The position numbers and the translations under genes were made by a program. DNA of 64,000 nucleotides from Tranquillimonas rosea (lineage in GTDB: Bacteria > Pseudomonadota > Alphaproteobacteria > Rhodobacterales > Rhodobacteraceae). The notes below the pieces were generated by a model. That model worked only from the letters and a program-made list of their open reading frames with translations. It was not told the origin of the DNA and ran no database searches. This document shows positions 16,725 to 27,200 of the stretch, piece after piece. Numbering within the stretch: the first letter of the stretch is position 1; every line of letters begins with the position of its first letter. The stretch is taken from positions 62,001-126,000 of the forward strand of contig NZ_FOGU01000005.1 of assembly GCF_900111315.1 (NCBI RefSeq), in the 5' to 3' direction.

Positions 16725-18500
16725 TCAGATCGACGGCAGCGTGACGTAGAAATCCGTCCCCTCGCCCAGGGTGCTGCGATAGTAGATGTCGCCGCCCAGC
16801 ATCTCCATCAGCCGTTTCGCAACGTTCATCCCCAGCCCGGCGCCGCTGTGGCTTCGGGTCGGCGAACTGTCGACCTGCGTGAACCGCCCGAACACGCGGT
16901 CCTCGACCCCCTCGGCGATGCCGATGCCACGGTCGCTCACCCGGACCTGTATGTCCTGCTCGGTGCGATGCAGCACGACGTCGACGACCCCGTCCCGTGG
17001 CGAGAACTTCACCGCGTTCGACAGCACGTCCGCGAGCACCTGCTTGACCTTGGCCCGGTCGGCGACCGCCGTGCAGGGACCAATCGGCTCGGTCAGGCGC
17101 ACGCACACGCCGCGTTCCTCGGCAAAGAGCTGCAGATCCTCCACGGCCTCCTGCACGATGTCGGCCAGGTCGACCTCTTCGGACCGCATCTCGACTGCGC
17201 CGGTCTCGATCTTCTGGAAGTCTAGCAGCGCGTCGATGATCGTCTGCAACCGCTCGCCGTTGCGGCCGGCGACCTCGAGGACGTCCTGCGCGGACTCGGA
17301 CATCGGCCCCAGCGAGCCGCTGCCAAGGAGCCGCAGGCTGCCGTTGATCGAGGTCAGCGGCGTGCGGAGCTCGTGGCTGACATTCGCGATGAACTCCGCC
17401 TGCAGGCGCGAGGCGCTTTCGGCCTTTTCCTTGGCACGGCGGAGGGCGCGCAGCGTGGTCTCCTCGACCGTCACGTCCGTCAGTTCCAGCGTCCAGCCCA
17501 GGATGCTGCGGCTGGCGCGGAACGGGGACTCGATCGGGTGCGCCGCGGGACGGTAATGCGCCCCCGCGATGGCGAAGTGGCTCACCTCGTCGATGCGGCC
17601 CTGCCGAACCAGCTGACCGGCGAGGTGCCGAACCGCCTCGCGCAGCGCAGACCCGCCGTCCGATCGCAGAAGGGACTCGGCACTCGCATTGGCACTGACC
17701 GGCGCGCCGTCGCGGTCGATCACGAGGATCGGCTGCACGAGCGTCGAGAACAGGTTGCTGTGGGCGATGTGCTGAATGTTCATCGTCTGCTGGCTGAGGA
17801 TCATCCAGCCATAGGCAACGAGCGAGAGCGCGAAGGCAAAGGGCGTCGGGTCGAACCCGAACAGGGTGATGCCGGCCAGAACGTAGCCGAGGCTGACCAG
17901 AACCGGCACGGAGGTGATCAGCAGGAGACCGCTGTAGAACGGCCGCAGCGGGCCGCCGGACCGCCGCAGCGCCCGGATCACCGCGGCAAGAGCGCCTGCC
18001 ACCCATAGGTAGTGAAACAGCACGAACAGGTAGAAGAGCGGCCCGTGCCAGTACAGCACCGAGACCCGTCCGTCGATGATTGCGGCCTCGGACCGTACGC
18101 CGTAGAGGGCGTGGTGAAGGGGATTGGTGACCGCCACGAGCCCGATGACGACCGGCGCCAGCCCCAGGACCACGCCGCGCCAACGCCCGCCACCCTCGCC
18201 CGAGAGAAGGCTGTAGTCGAACAGGAACAATGACCACGCCACGACCGTGAGCGTGATCCCCGGATAGGCGAGCCCGGCGAAGAACAACTTGCAGTCGAGC
18301 GGCCGGGCGACGAGTTCGCCGATCGAGGCCGACAGCCACCACAGCAGGCCGAGCTGGCACAGCAGGAACACGCGGTGACCGGGGTCGAAGCGCTCGTTCC
18401 GGGCCCACCATGCCACAGCGGCGAACCCGACCAGAATGACCAGAGCAAACAGCACCGCATTGTCGATCTGGGGATCGCTGAAACACTGCGTTGGAAACAT
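16725..18500 (-). CDS. Membrane sensor histidine kinase with 7TM sensor and PAS-like region
   Basis: 591 residues. Seven hydrophobic segments fill residues ~10-235 (the histidine-kinase 7TM input type), followed by a PAS-like region (QPILVIDRDGAPVSANASAE), an HisKA domain with the phospho-accepting His near residue 375 in NVSHELRTPLTS, and a complete HATPase domain (N box LSNAVKFSP, DRGIGI, GAGLGMNVAKRLMEMLGG). No response regulator is adjacent, so it is an orphan kinase; it is divergent from dapE with a 241-base gap. The ATG at 18500 starts directly before TM1. Signal unknown. Confidence 0.9.
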   Translation of the reverse strand: MFPTQCFSDPQIDNAVLFALVILVGFAAVAWWARNERFDPGHRVFLLCQLGLLWWLSASIGELVARPLDCKLFFAGLAYPGITLTVVAWSLFLFDYSLLSGEGGGRWRGVVLGLAPVVIGLVAVTNPLHHALYGVRSEAAIIDGRVSVLYWHGPLFYLFVLFHYLWVAGALAAVIRALRRSGGPLRPFYSGLLLITSVPVLVSLGYVLAGITLFGFDPTPFAFALSLVAYGWMILSQQTMNIQHIAHSNLFSTLVQPILVIDRDGAPVSANASAESLLRSDGGSALREAVRHLAGQLVRQGRIDEVSHFAIAGAHYRPAAHPIESPFRASRSILGWTLELTDVTVEETTLRALRRAKEKAESASRLQAEFIANVSHELRTPLTSINGSLRLLGSGSLGPMSESAQDVLEVAGRNGERLQTIIDALLDFQKIETGAVEMRSEEVDLADIVQEAVEDLQLFAEERGVCVRLTEPIGPCTAVADRAKVKQVLADVLSNAVKFSPRDGVVDVVLHRTEQDIQVRVSDRGIGIAEGVEDRVFGRFTQVDSSPTRSHSGAGLGMNVAKRLMEMLGGDIYYRSTLGEGTDFYVTLPSI

Positions 18501-18652
18501 GCGGGTCAACGGCACTTGATTATCAAAGAAATATTCCGTTGCCCGAAGGCGCGGAGCAGTCCCGGAAATTCCCGGTGCGCAACGCCTTACGCCCTGCGGC
18601 GCGACGCCGCAACGAAAGCCGGCAACCTTGCGCGGGATATGCGGAACGGTAA

Positions 18653-18678
18653 CCCGAGCGCAACACTCGGGAATTTTT
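18653..18678 (+). terminator. Terminator-like hairpin in the dapE leader
   Basis: CCCGAG (18653-18658), seven-base loop, CTCGGG (18666-18671), then AATTTTT. It points toward dapE but no plus-strand gene precedes it in the intergenic space, so it would end a short leader or small RNA 64 bases before the dapE start. Confidence 0.45.
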
Positions 18679-18741
18679 GCCGACGTTGCGCCCACCCCGC
18701 GCCGGCGCTAGGCAGAGGCCGATTTCGCCACAGGATGCGCC

Positions 18742-19884
18742 ATGTCCCACACCGTCGATCCGGTCGAGCTGACCGCCCGCCTGATCCGCTGCCCCTCGGT
18801 CACGCCGGACGAGGGCGGTGCGTTGGCCCTGATGGAAGATCTCCTGTCCGCCGGCGGCTTTGCCTGTACTCGGGTCGACCGCGGCGGGGTGGCCAACCTC
18901 TATGCCCGGTGGGGCAACGAGGGGCCGGTGTTCGGCTTCAACGGGCACACCGACGTGGTGCCGGTGGGCGATCCGGCCGACTGGACGCATGGCCCCTTCG
19001 ACGCGGACATCGAAGACGGGGTCCTCTTCGGCCGTGGCGCCACCGACATGAAGTCCGCCGTGGCCGCCTTTGCCGCGGCCGCGATCGGTTTCGTGCAGGA
19101 GCGGGCGCCCGACGGCTCGATCGTGCTGGCCCTGACCGGCGACGAGGAAGGGCCCAGCCTCGATGGCACCCGGGCCCTGCTGGACTGGATGGGCGAGAAG
19201 GGCGAACGCCTCGACGTGTGCCTCGTGGGTGAGCCGACCTGTCCCGACCGGATGGGCGAGATGATCAAGATCGGTCGGCGCGGGTCGATGAATGTCCGAC
19301 TGACCGCCACCGGTCAGCAGGGCCATTCCGCCTATCCGAAACGCGCCCGCAACCCGGTGCCGGCGCTGGCGCGGCTGGTGGACCGGCTGGCGACCGCGAC
19401 GATCGACACGGGCACCGCGCATTTCGATCCCTCGACGCTCGCGGTCACCACCTTCGACACGGGCAACACCGCGACGAACGTGATCCCGGCCACCTGTCAC
19501 GCCGGCCTGAACATCCGCTTCAACGACCTGCACTCCGGCGACACGCTCACCGAGTGGCTGCGGAAAGAGGCCGAGGCCGTGACGGACGAGACCGGCATCG
19601 ACATCGCGCTGGACGTCCGCGTGTCCGGCGAGGCGTTCCTGACACCGCCCGGACGGTTGTCCAACCTTGTCGCGCGGGCGGTCGAGGCCGAACTGGGCGT
19701 GACGCCCGAGCTGTCGACGACCGGCGGCACGTCGGATGCCCGCTTCATCAAGGAGCACTGTCCGGTGGTCGAGTTCGGGCTGGTCGGCCGCACGATGCAC
19801 GCGGTCGACGAACGGGTCGAGATCGATCAGATCCGCCAGCTGACCGCCGTCTATCACCGCATCCTTCGGGACTATTTCGCATGA
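18742..19884 (+). CDS. dapE: Succinyl-diaminopimelate desuccinylase
   Basis: Zinc M20-family hydrolase yielding LL-diaminopimelate and succinate. 380 residues, standard length. Metal site: His69 and Asp71 in FNGHTDVV, Asp in [10 protein letters not shown], Glu-Glu in GDEEGP and a C-terminal His in RTMHAVDE; the lid/dimerisation domain includes [13 protein letters not shown]. It overlaps the next gene by four bases (ATGA), so the GNAT gene is translationally coupled. An intrinsic-terminator-like hairpin sits in its upstream region. Confidence 0.96.
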   Translation: MSHTVDPVELTARLIRCPSVTPDEGGALALMEDLLSAGGFACTRVDRGGVANLYARWGNEGPVFGFNGHTDVVPVGDPADWTHGPFDADIEDGVLFGRGATDMKSAVAAFAAAAIGFVQERAPDGSIVLALTGDEEGPSLDGTRALLDWMGEKGERLDVCLVGEPTCPDRMGEMIKIGRRGSMNVRLTATGQQGHSAYPKRARNPVPALARLVDRLATATIDTGTAHFDPSTLAVTTFDTGNTATNVIPATCHAGLNIRFNDLHSGDTLTEWLRKEAEAVTDETGIDIALDVRVSGEAFLTPPGRLSNLVARAVEAELGVTPELSTTGGTSDARFIKEHCPVVEFGLVGRTMHAVDERVEIDQIRQLTAVYHRILRDYFA

Positions 19885-20303
19885 GCCGCGTGATCGCGCG
19901 GACCGACGACCTCGCCGCGTGCCACGATCTGCGCCGCGCCGTCTTCATGGACGAGCAGGACATCTCCGAGGCAGACGAGTTCGACGATCTGGACGACACG
20001 GCGATCCACCTGCTCGCGACCGAGGGCGGCCGGCCGGTCGGCACGGCGCGGCTTCTCTTGGCGCCCCCATTGGGCAAGATCGGGCGGGTCTGCGTGCTGC
20101 CGGACCACCGGGGCACCGGACTGGGCGCGGCCCTGATCCGGGCCGCGATGGACGAGTTGCGCCGCGAAACCGGCGTGATCCGCGCGCGGCTGGGGGCTCA
20201 GGTCCGCGCAATGGGCTTCTACGCGCGGCTCGGCTTCGCCCCGACCGGCGAAATCTACGACGACGCCGGAATTCCGCACCGCGACATGGAACGCAGCCTT
20301 TGA
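19881..20303 (+). CDS. GNAT-family N-acetyltransferase (ElaA-like)
   Basis: 140 residues. The acetyl-CoA binding loop is at [20 protein letters not shown], and the family ending [18 protein letters not shown] is clear; N-terminal [19 protein letters not shown] matches the ElaA-type subgroup that begins with conserved F-x-x-EQ. Starts inside the dapE stop codon (ATGA), so it is made together with DapE. Substrate unknown; the coupling alone does not prove action on a lysine-pathway compound. Confidence 0.85.
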   Translation: MSRVIARTDDLAACHDLRRAVFMDEQDISEADEFDDLDDTAIHLLATEGGRPVGTARLLLAPPLGKIGRVCVLPDHRGTGLGAALIRAAMDELRRETGVIRARLGAQVRAMGFYARLGFAPTGEIYDDAGIPHRDMERSL

Positions 20304-20354
20304 TCCGCGCCTTTCGGGATGAAAGCCCCTCCCCCGCGTGCTAGGTCGCATCCC

Positions 20355-22658
20355 ATGAGCGCCATTCCCTCCAAGTCCGAGATCCTAAACTGGATCGCCG
20401 ACAACCCCACCCTCACGGCCAAGCGCGACATCGCCAAGGCCTTCGGCATAAAGGGCGCCGCGCGGATCGACCTCAAGCGTGTGCTCAAGGAACTCGAGGA
20501 AGAGGGCCACCTGTCGAAGCGCGGCAAGACCTACCGCGACCCCGAAAAGCTGCCGCCGGTCAGCGTCTGCCAGGTCCTGGCACCCGATGGCGACGGCGAC
20601 ATCTACGCCCAGCCCCTCGAATGGCATGGCGAGGGGCCGGAACCGCGCATCCTGCTGGTCCTGCGGCACTCCGACCCCGCCGTCGGCGAAAACGACCGCA
20701 TCCTTGCGCGGCTGACCGAGGTGTCTGGCGAGGACCACGCCTACGAGGGCCGCCTGATCCGCAAGATCGGCACCAATCCCCGCAAGGTGCTGGGCGTGTT
20801 CCGCAAGGAGACCGAGGGCGGGCGCATCGTCCCCATCGACAAGGGCGCCGACAAGGAATGGACCGTCCGCGCCGACGCGACCCACGGCGCGAAGGAAGGC
20901 GAGCTTGTCGAAGCCGAACAGGCCGGCCCGAAGGACCGGATGGGCCTGCCCCGCGCGCGCATTCTGCAACGGCTCGGGGATCCGTCGGCGCCGAAGGCCG
21001 TCTCTCTCATCGCGATCCACCAGCACGGCATCCCCGACGAGTTCCCCGACGAGGTGATCGCCGAGGCCGACCGGATGAAACCGGCGGGGCTGAAGGGACG
21101 CGAAGATCTGCGGGACATCCCGCTGATCACCATCGATCCCTCGGATGCCCGCGACCACGACGACGCCATCCATGCCGCGCCCGACGACGACCCGAACAAC
21201 CCGGGCGGCCATGTCGTATGGGTCGCCATCGCCGACGTCGCCCACTATGTCCGCCCCGGCAGCGCGCTGGACCGCGAGGCGTGGAACCGCGGCAATTCCA
21301 GCTACTTCCCCGACCGCGTCGTGCCGATGCTGCCCGACCGGCTCTCGGGTGATCTCTGCTCTCTGCACGAGGGTGTGCCCCGCGCCGTCCTCGCCGTGCG
21401 CATGGTGCTGGATTCCGAGGGCAACAAGATTCGCCACCGCTTCGTCCGCGGACTGATGCGCTCGGCCGCCTCGCTGAGCTACGAGCAGGCGCAGGCCGCG
21501 GCCGACGGCTCCCCCGACGACAAGGCCGGGCCGCTGACCGAGGACGTGATCAAGCCGCTCTTCGCTGCGCATGCGGCGGCGAAGAAGGCGCGCGAGCAGC
21601 GGCAGCCGCTGGATCTCGAGCTGCCGGAACGAAAGATCGTCCTCAGCCCCGAGGGCCGCGTCACCTCGGTCGCGTTCCGCGACCGGATGGAGGCGCACAA
21701 GCTGATCGAGGAGTTCATGGTGATGGCCAACGTGGCCGCCGCCGAAGAGCTCTTCAAACGCCGCTACCCCCTGCTCTACCGGGTGCACGAGGAACCGGCC
21801 GCCGACAAGCTGGACGCGCTGCGCGAGGTCGCCCAGGCCTCGGGCTTCACGCTTGCCAAGGGCCAGGTCCTGCAGACGCGGCACCTCAATCACCTGCTGA
21901 CCCAGGCGCAGAACACCGAGTTCGACGAGCTGGTGAACATGTCCACCCTGCGCTCGATGACGCAGGCCTACTACTACCCCGAGAACTACGGCCATTTCGG
22001 TCTGGCGCTGCGCAGCTACGCGCATTTCACCTCGCCGATCCGCCGCTATGCAGACCTCGTCGTCCACCGCGCGCTGATCTCGGCCCATGGCTGGGGCGAC
22101 GACGGGCTGTCCGAGGCCGAGACCGAGCGGCTGGACGAGACGGCCAAGCACATCTCAGAGACCGAGCGTCGCTCGATGGCGGCGGAGCGCGACACCACCG
22201 ACCGCTACCTCGCCGCCTACCTGTCGGACCGGATCGGGGCCGAGCTGAGCGGCCGGATCTCGGGCGTGCAGCGCTTCGGCGCCTTCGTCCGCCTCGACGA
22301 AACCGGAGCCGACGGCCTGATCCCCGTGCGCGCCCTCGGACGCGAGTTCTTCCACTTCGATGCCGACGCGCAGTCGCTGATGGGCTCCGATACCGGCCTG
22401 ACAGTCGAGATCGGCCAGCGCGTGACGGTCAAGCTGGCCGAAGCTGTGCCGGTCACCGGCGGGCTGATTCTCGAACTCGTCGCGCTCGACGGCACGCGCG
22501 TCGCCCGCGGCCCGGGGCCGATGCGCGGGCGGGGGAAACCCAAGCCGAAACCGAAGGGCAAGAAGCCCAAGAGCACCGTCGAACGCGCGCGCAAACCGGC
22601 GCGCGAACACAAGAAGAGCGAAAAGACTGCCCGGAAGGTGACCCGCAAGCGAAAATGA
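20355..22658 (+). CDS. rnr: Ribonuclease R
   Basis: Processive 3'-5' exoribonuclease that degrades structured RNA. 767 residues: N-terminal winged-helix (about 5-60), cold-shock domains, RNB catalytic domain with the acidic site IDPSDARDHDDAI (near residue 265) and HFTSPIRRYADLVVHR, C-terminal S1 domain (GRISGVQRFGAFVRLDETGADGL) and a lysine/arginine-rich tail typical of RNase R. The ATG at 20355 is 52 bases past the GNAT stop; co-transcription with dapE is possible. An eight-base-pair hairpin follows the gene (22677-22694) without a T run. Confidence 0.96.
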   Translation: MSAIPSKSEILNWIADNPTLTAKRDIAKAFGIKGAARIDLKRVLKELEEEGHLSKRGKTYRDPEKLPPVSVCQVLAPDGDGDIYAQPLEWHGEGPEPRILLVLRHSDPAVGENDRILARLTEVSGEDHAYEGRLIRKIGTNPRKVLGVFRKETEGGRIVPIDKGADKEWTVRADATHGAKEGELVEAEQAGPKDRMGLPRARILQRLGDPSAPKAVSLIAIHQHGIPDEFPDEVIAEADRMKPAGLKGREDLRDIPLITIDPSDARDHDDAIHAAPDDDPNNPGGHVVWVAIADVAHYVRPGSALDREAWNRGNSSYFPDRVVPMLPDRLSGDLCSLHEGVPRAVLAVRMVLDSEGNKIRHRFVRGLMRSAASLSYEQAQAAADGSPDDKAGPLTEDVIKPLFAAHAAAKKAREQRQPLDLELPERKIVLSPEGRVTSVAFRDRMEAHKLIEEFMVMANVAAAEELFKRRYPLLYRVHEEPAADKLDALREVAQASGFTLAKGQVLQTRHLNHLLTQAQNTEFDELVNMSTLRSMTQAYYYPENYGHFGLALRSYAHFTSPIRRYADLVVHRALISAHGWGDDGLSEAETERLDETAKHISETERRSMAAERDTTDRYLAAYLSDRIGAELSGRISGVQRFGAFVRLDETGADGLIPVRALGREFFHFDADAQSLMGSDTGLTVEIGQRVTVKLAEAVPVTGGLILELVALDGTRVARGPGPMRGRGKPKPKPKGKKPKSTVERARKPAREHKKSEKTARKVTRKRK

Positions 22659-22758
22659 GCCGGGGCGACAAATCGCGCGGCGACAAGTCGCCGCTTCAAC
22701 GAAGGCGCGGTTTTCGCTACGGTTACGTCGAAGCAGTCAAAAGACCAACAGGCCGATC

Positions 22759-24069
22759 ATGCGCAGTATCCGCGCTCTCACGCTCGTCTCTCTCATGGTG
22801 ACGACAGCCGCCCCCGCGCTCGCGCAGGCGCCCGACGCCTCGCCCCGTCCCGCCGCCCGCGGAGAGCAGGCCGCGCCGGCGGTCAGCGACGTCTCAGAGG
22901 TCAGCCCGGAACCGGCACCCGAAGACGGGAACATGCGCCTCAGCACGATGAACCTCGATTTCCGCCGCTGGATCGACACGTTCCGCGGCCGCGCGCTGGC
23001 GCAGGGCGTCGATCCCGACACGTTCGACCAATCGTTCGAGGGTGTGCAGTACAATACCGACGTGATCCAGCGCGACAGGAACCAATCGGAATTCACCAAG
23101 ACGATCTGGGAGTATCTCGACAGCGCCGTCTCTGAATCCCGCGTCGAGAACGGCCGTGCGGCGCTCGACGAATATGCGGATACCCTCGATGCGATCGAGG
23201 CGCGTTACGGCGTCGAGAAAGAGGTCGTGGCCGCGATCTGGGGGCTGGAGAGCGCCTATGGTAGCTACCGCGGCGATACCCCGATCATCGAGGCACTGGC
23301 GACCCTCGCCCATGACGGCCGCCGCGGCCGGTTCTTCGAGGCGCAGCTCGTGGCGGCCCTGAAGATCGTTCAGAACGGCGACACCGCACCGGGCAACATG
23401 ACCGGCAGCTGGGCCGGCGCGATGGGCCACACCCAGTTCATCCCGACCTCGTACCTGACATACGCCGTGGATTTCACCGGCGACGGCAAACGGAACGTGT
23501 GGTCAGAGGATCCGACCGACGCGTTGGCCTCGACGGCCGCCTACCTCGCACGGTTCGGCTGGGAAACCGGCCAGCCCTGGGGTGTGGAGGTGCAGGTTCC
23601 CGACAGCTTCGACTACACTCTGGCCAGCCGCGACGTCACGCGGCAACCTTCGGAATGGGCCGAGATGGGGATCGTCGGCATGGACGGCCAGCCGGTAGAG
23701 GATCACGGCGAGGCGTCCGTCCTGCTGCCCGCGGGGGCCGAGGGCGCGGCCTTCCTCATCTTCGACAATTTCGGCGTGATCGAACGCTACAACACCGCCG
23801 ATGCCTACGTCATCGGCGTCGGTCACCTGAGCGACCGGCTGGCCGGAGACGGCCCGCTCAAGGCCGAATGGCCACGCGACGACCGCTCCCTCACCTTCGC
23901 CGAGCGCAAGGAGATGCAGCGCCGCCTGACCGAGGAAGGCTTCGACACCAAGGGCGTCGACGGCAAGGTCGGCCCGCTGACGATCCGCGCAATCCGCGGG
24001 TTCCAGCGCTCGGCCGGCTTCGTCCCGGACGGCTACGCTTCCCTGACCCTGCTCGACCGCCTGCGCTAA
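22759..24069 (+). CDS. MltB-type lytic murein transglycosylase with peptidoglycan-binding domain
   Basis: 436 residues. Signal peptide (MRSIRALTLVSLMVTTAAPALA), a Pro/Ala/Glu-rich linker, then the SLT_2 catalytic domain with Glu164 in AIWGLESAYGSYRGD, GSWAGAMGHTQFIPTSYL and the YAVDFTGDGKRN stretch, and a C-terminal PG_binding_1 domain (last ~60 residues, VDGKVGPLTIRAIRGFQRSAG). Cleaves glycan strands in the periplasm. Transcribed alone; a repeat-bearing 210-base gap separates it from the convergent dnaE2. Confidence 0.92.
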   Translation: MRSIRALTLVSLMVTTAAPALAQAPDASPRPAARGEQAAPAVSDVSEVSPEPAPEDGNMRLSTMNLDFRRWIDTFRGRALAQGVDPDTFDQSFEGVQYNTDVIQRDRNQSEFTKTIWEYLDSAVSESRVENGRAALDEYADTLDAIEARYGVEKEVVAAIWGLESAYGSYRGDTPIIEALATLAHDGRRGRFFEAQLVAALKIVQNGDTAPGNMTGSWAGAMGHTQFIPTSYLTYAVDFTGDGKRNVWSEDPTDALASTAAYLARFGWETGQPWGVEVQVPDSFDYTLASRDVTRQPSEWAEMGIVGMDGQPVEDHGEASVLLPAGAEGAAFLIFDNFGVIERYNTADAYVIGVGHLSDRLAGDGPLKAEWPRDDRSLTFAERKEMQRRLTEEGFDTKGVDGKVGPLTIRAIRGFQRSAGFVPDGYASLTLLDRLR

Positions 24070-24138
24070 TCCAGCGGTGCGCCCTACGGGCGCACACGAT
24101 TGTCCGCGGCCGCCTGCGCCGGCCGTTTCGCCTTCGGC

Positions 24139-24220
24139 GAGGATATTTTCAGGCAGAAGAAGCCCCCGGTCTCTTTGGTCCCGTCAAATATCCCGGCGTG
24201 CCGCCGCAGGCGGCGGGCCG
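24139..24220. repeat. Intergenic repeat element, copy 2
   Basis: At 24171-24196 the sequence CTCTTTGGTCCC, three variable bases, AAATATCCCGG repeats 8868-8893 at 23 of 26 positions. It is preceded by GGATATTTTCAGGCAGAAG (from 24141) and followed by GC-rich dyads (for example GCCGCCGCAGGCGGCGG, 24200-24216). It fills the gap between a transglycosylase gene and the truncated end of dnaE2. Confidence 0.6.
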
Positions 24221-24278
24221 AACCGCGCGGCGGCCAAGGGCCGGCGCCATGATCGCGTGCGCCCGAAGGGCGCGCCTT

Positions 24279-27200
24279 TCAGGTGAGGGCCGAGGCGCAG
24301 GCGAGGGCGCCGCCGGGGGCCGTCTCCCATGCATCGGAGCGGGTCACGCGCCGGACGGCGGCGAAGGGGCGGCCGAGAGGGGCACCGTGGGGCGGCGGGG
24401 CGGCGCCGGGTGTCAGTCGGGGCCGCAGGAAGGCGATCGGGTGGGCGCGGAGAGTCATGCGCATCGCGACGTAGTCCTCGACCACCTCCTCGCCCGGCGC
24501 CATGTCTGGCAACTGCGGCGCGGGTTCGACGATGGCCTCGCCGTCGAGGTCCCCCGCGAAGAGCGGCAGCGGACCGGTACCGGCGAAGGCCTTCGCCTCC
24601 CAGATCGCGCTGCGCCGGGGCAGGCCCGCGGCGGCGAAGGCGTCGGCCTCGGCCAGGACCAGGAGCGTGTCGGGCTCCACCCCCGCCTTGCGCCAGACAT
24701 CGGCCACCGCCTGATAGCCGTTGCCGCGCGCCGCGGTGATCCAGGTCGCTTCATCCTCGGCCACGCCGCGAACCTGGCGAAAGCCCAGGCGCAGCGCCAA
24801 CCCGCCCTCTCCGTCGGGCTCCATGCGATTGTCCCAGGCACTCGTGTTGATGCAGACGGGCCGGACCTCGACCCCGTGCGCGCGGGCGTCGCGCACGATC
24901 TGCGCCGGCGCGTAGAACCCCATCGGCTGGGCGTTCAGCAGGGCGCAGGCGAAGATGCCCGGATGGTGATACTTCAGCCAGGCCGAGGCGTAGACGAGCA
25001 GTGCGAAGCTGGCGGCGTGGCTTTCGGGGAACCCGTAGGAGCCGAACCCCTCGATCTGGGCAAAGCAGCGTTCGGCGAAGTCGCGGTCGTAGCCGTTGCG
25101 CCGCATCCCCGTCAGGAACCGGGTCCGGAATTCCGACACGCTGCCGTGCTTCTTGAAGGTCGCCAGCGCCCGGCGCAGGCGGTCGGCCTCGTCTGGGGTG
25201 AAGCCGGCGCCCAGGATGGCGATCTGCATCGCCTGCTCCTGGAACAATGGCACCCCCATCGTCTTGCCCAGCACGCGGCCGAGCGCGTCGGAGGGAAAGG
25301 TGACCTCTTCCTGCCGGTTCCGGCGACGCAGATAGGGATGCACCATGTCGCCCTGGATCGGACCGGGACGGATGATCGCCACCTCGATCACCAGGTCGTA
25401 GAAGGTGCGCGGCTGCATCCGGGGCAGGAAGTTCATCTGCGCCCGGCTCTCGACCTGGAAGACGCCCAGCGAGTCCGCCGCGCAGAGCATGTCGTAGACG
25501 TCCGGATCCTCCTGCGGCAGCGTCGCGAGATCGTAGACCGTGTCGTGGTGGCGCCGGACCAGGTCGAAGGCCTTGCGGATGCAGGTCAGCATTCCCAGCG
25601 CCAGCACGTCGACCTTCAGGATGCCGAGGCTGTCGATGTCGTCCTTGTCCCAGCAGATCACCGTGCGGTCGGCCATGCTCGCGTTCTCGACCGGCACCAG
25701 TTCGTCCAGCCGCCCCTCGGTGATGACGAAGCCGCCGACATGCTGGCTGAGATGGCGCGGGAAGCCCTGGATCTCGTAGATCAGCTCCATCGTGCGGACG
25801 AGGCGCGGATCGTCGGGGTCGAGCCCGATCTCGGTCATGCGCTGCCGTTCCAGCCCGTCGGCCCCGAAAAAGCCCCAGAGCTGCGAGGAAAGCGCCCCCA
25901 GCGTGTCCTCGCTGAGCCCCATCGCGCGGCCGACCTCGCGGATCGCGCGCTTGCCGCGATAGTGGATGACGGTGGCGCAGAGGCCCGCCCGCTCGCGCCC
26001 GTAACGGTGGTAGATGTGCTGGATCACCTCCTCGCGCCGCTCGTGCTCGAAGTCGACGTCGATGTCCGGCGGCTCGTCGCGGGCTTCCGAGACGAAGCGC
26101 TCGAACACCATGGTGCCGATCTCGGGCGAGACGCTGGTGATGCCGAGGCAGTAGCAGACCACCGAGTTCGCGGCGCTGCCCCGCCCCTGGCAGAGGATCT
26201 GCCGTGACCGGGCGAAGGCGACGATGTCGTTCACGGTCAGGAAATAGGGCGCGTAGTCGAGCTTGCCGATCAGCTCGAGCTCGTGCGTCAGAAGCCGGCG
26301 CACATCGTCGGGCGCCCCTTCGGGATACCGCCAGGCGAGGCCCGCATGGGCCAGCCGGTTCAGCCGCGCGATGGCGGTTTCCCCCTCGCCCACCTCGGAG
26401 GGATATTCATAGCACAGCTCGTCGAGCGAGAAGGTGCAGGCTTCGGCGACCGTGCGGGCCTGCTCCAGCGCCTGCGGAACGCCGGCAAAGAGGCGGGCCA
26501 TTTCCGCCGGGTCGCGCAGGCGCCGCTCGCCGTTGGCGAGCGCGGCGCGGCCCAGCTCGTCGACCCGCTGGCCGGTGCGGATCGCGGTGAGCACGTCGGC
26601 CAGCCGGCGCCGCCCGCCGTGATGCATCATCGGCGCCGCGGCGGCGAGCACCGGCAGGTCCAGCGCCGCGGCCTGCCGCGCGAGCCGCGCGAAGCGGGGG
26701 GCGTCCTGCCCGTCGTAGCGGGGCGAGAGCACGAGGCTGACACGGCCGGGAAACCGCCGGGCCAGCCGCTCTGCCAGCACCCGCCAGCCATCGCCCCTGC
26801 GCTGGCGGCGGCGCCCGGCCGGGGGATGCACCAGCAGCTCGGCCCCGTCCCCCCAAGCCAGCAGATCGTCCAGGGACAGATCGCAGTCGCCCTTTTCGAC
26901 CCGGCGGCGGCCCGTCGTCAGCAGACGGCAGAGCCGGCCCCAGGCCGCCCGGTCGCGCGGGATCATCGTCACCGGGCCGGCATCCCGCAGCACGATCCGC
27001 GCCGCCGGGATCAGCCGGGGGACGTTGCGGATGTCGGCCCCGCCGGGATGGGGCACGTCCGCCGGTCGCGGCGGACCGATGGGGTCGGCATCCGCCGCCG
27101 CGCGCAGGCGGACGAGGCGCGCGATCTCGCGGGCCCGCAGATGGGCCCGGACGATACCGGCGACGGAGTTGTCGTCGGCCACCGCCACCGCCGGCAAGCC

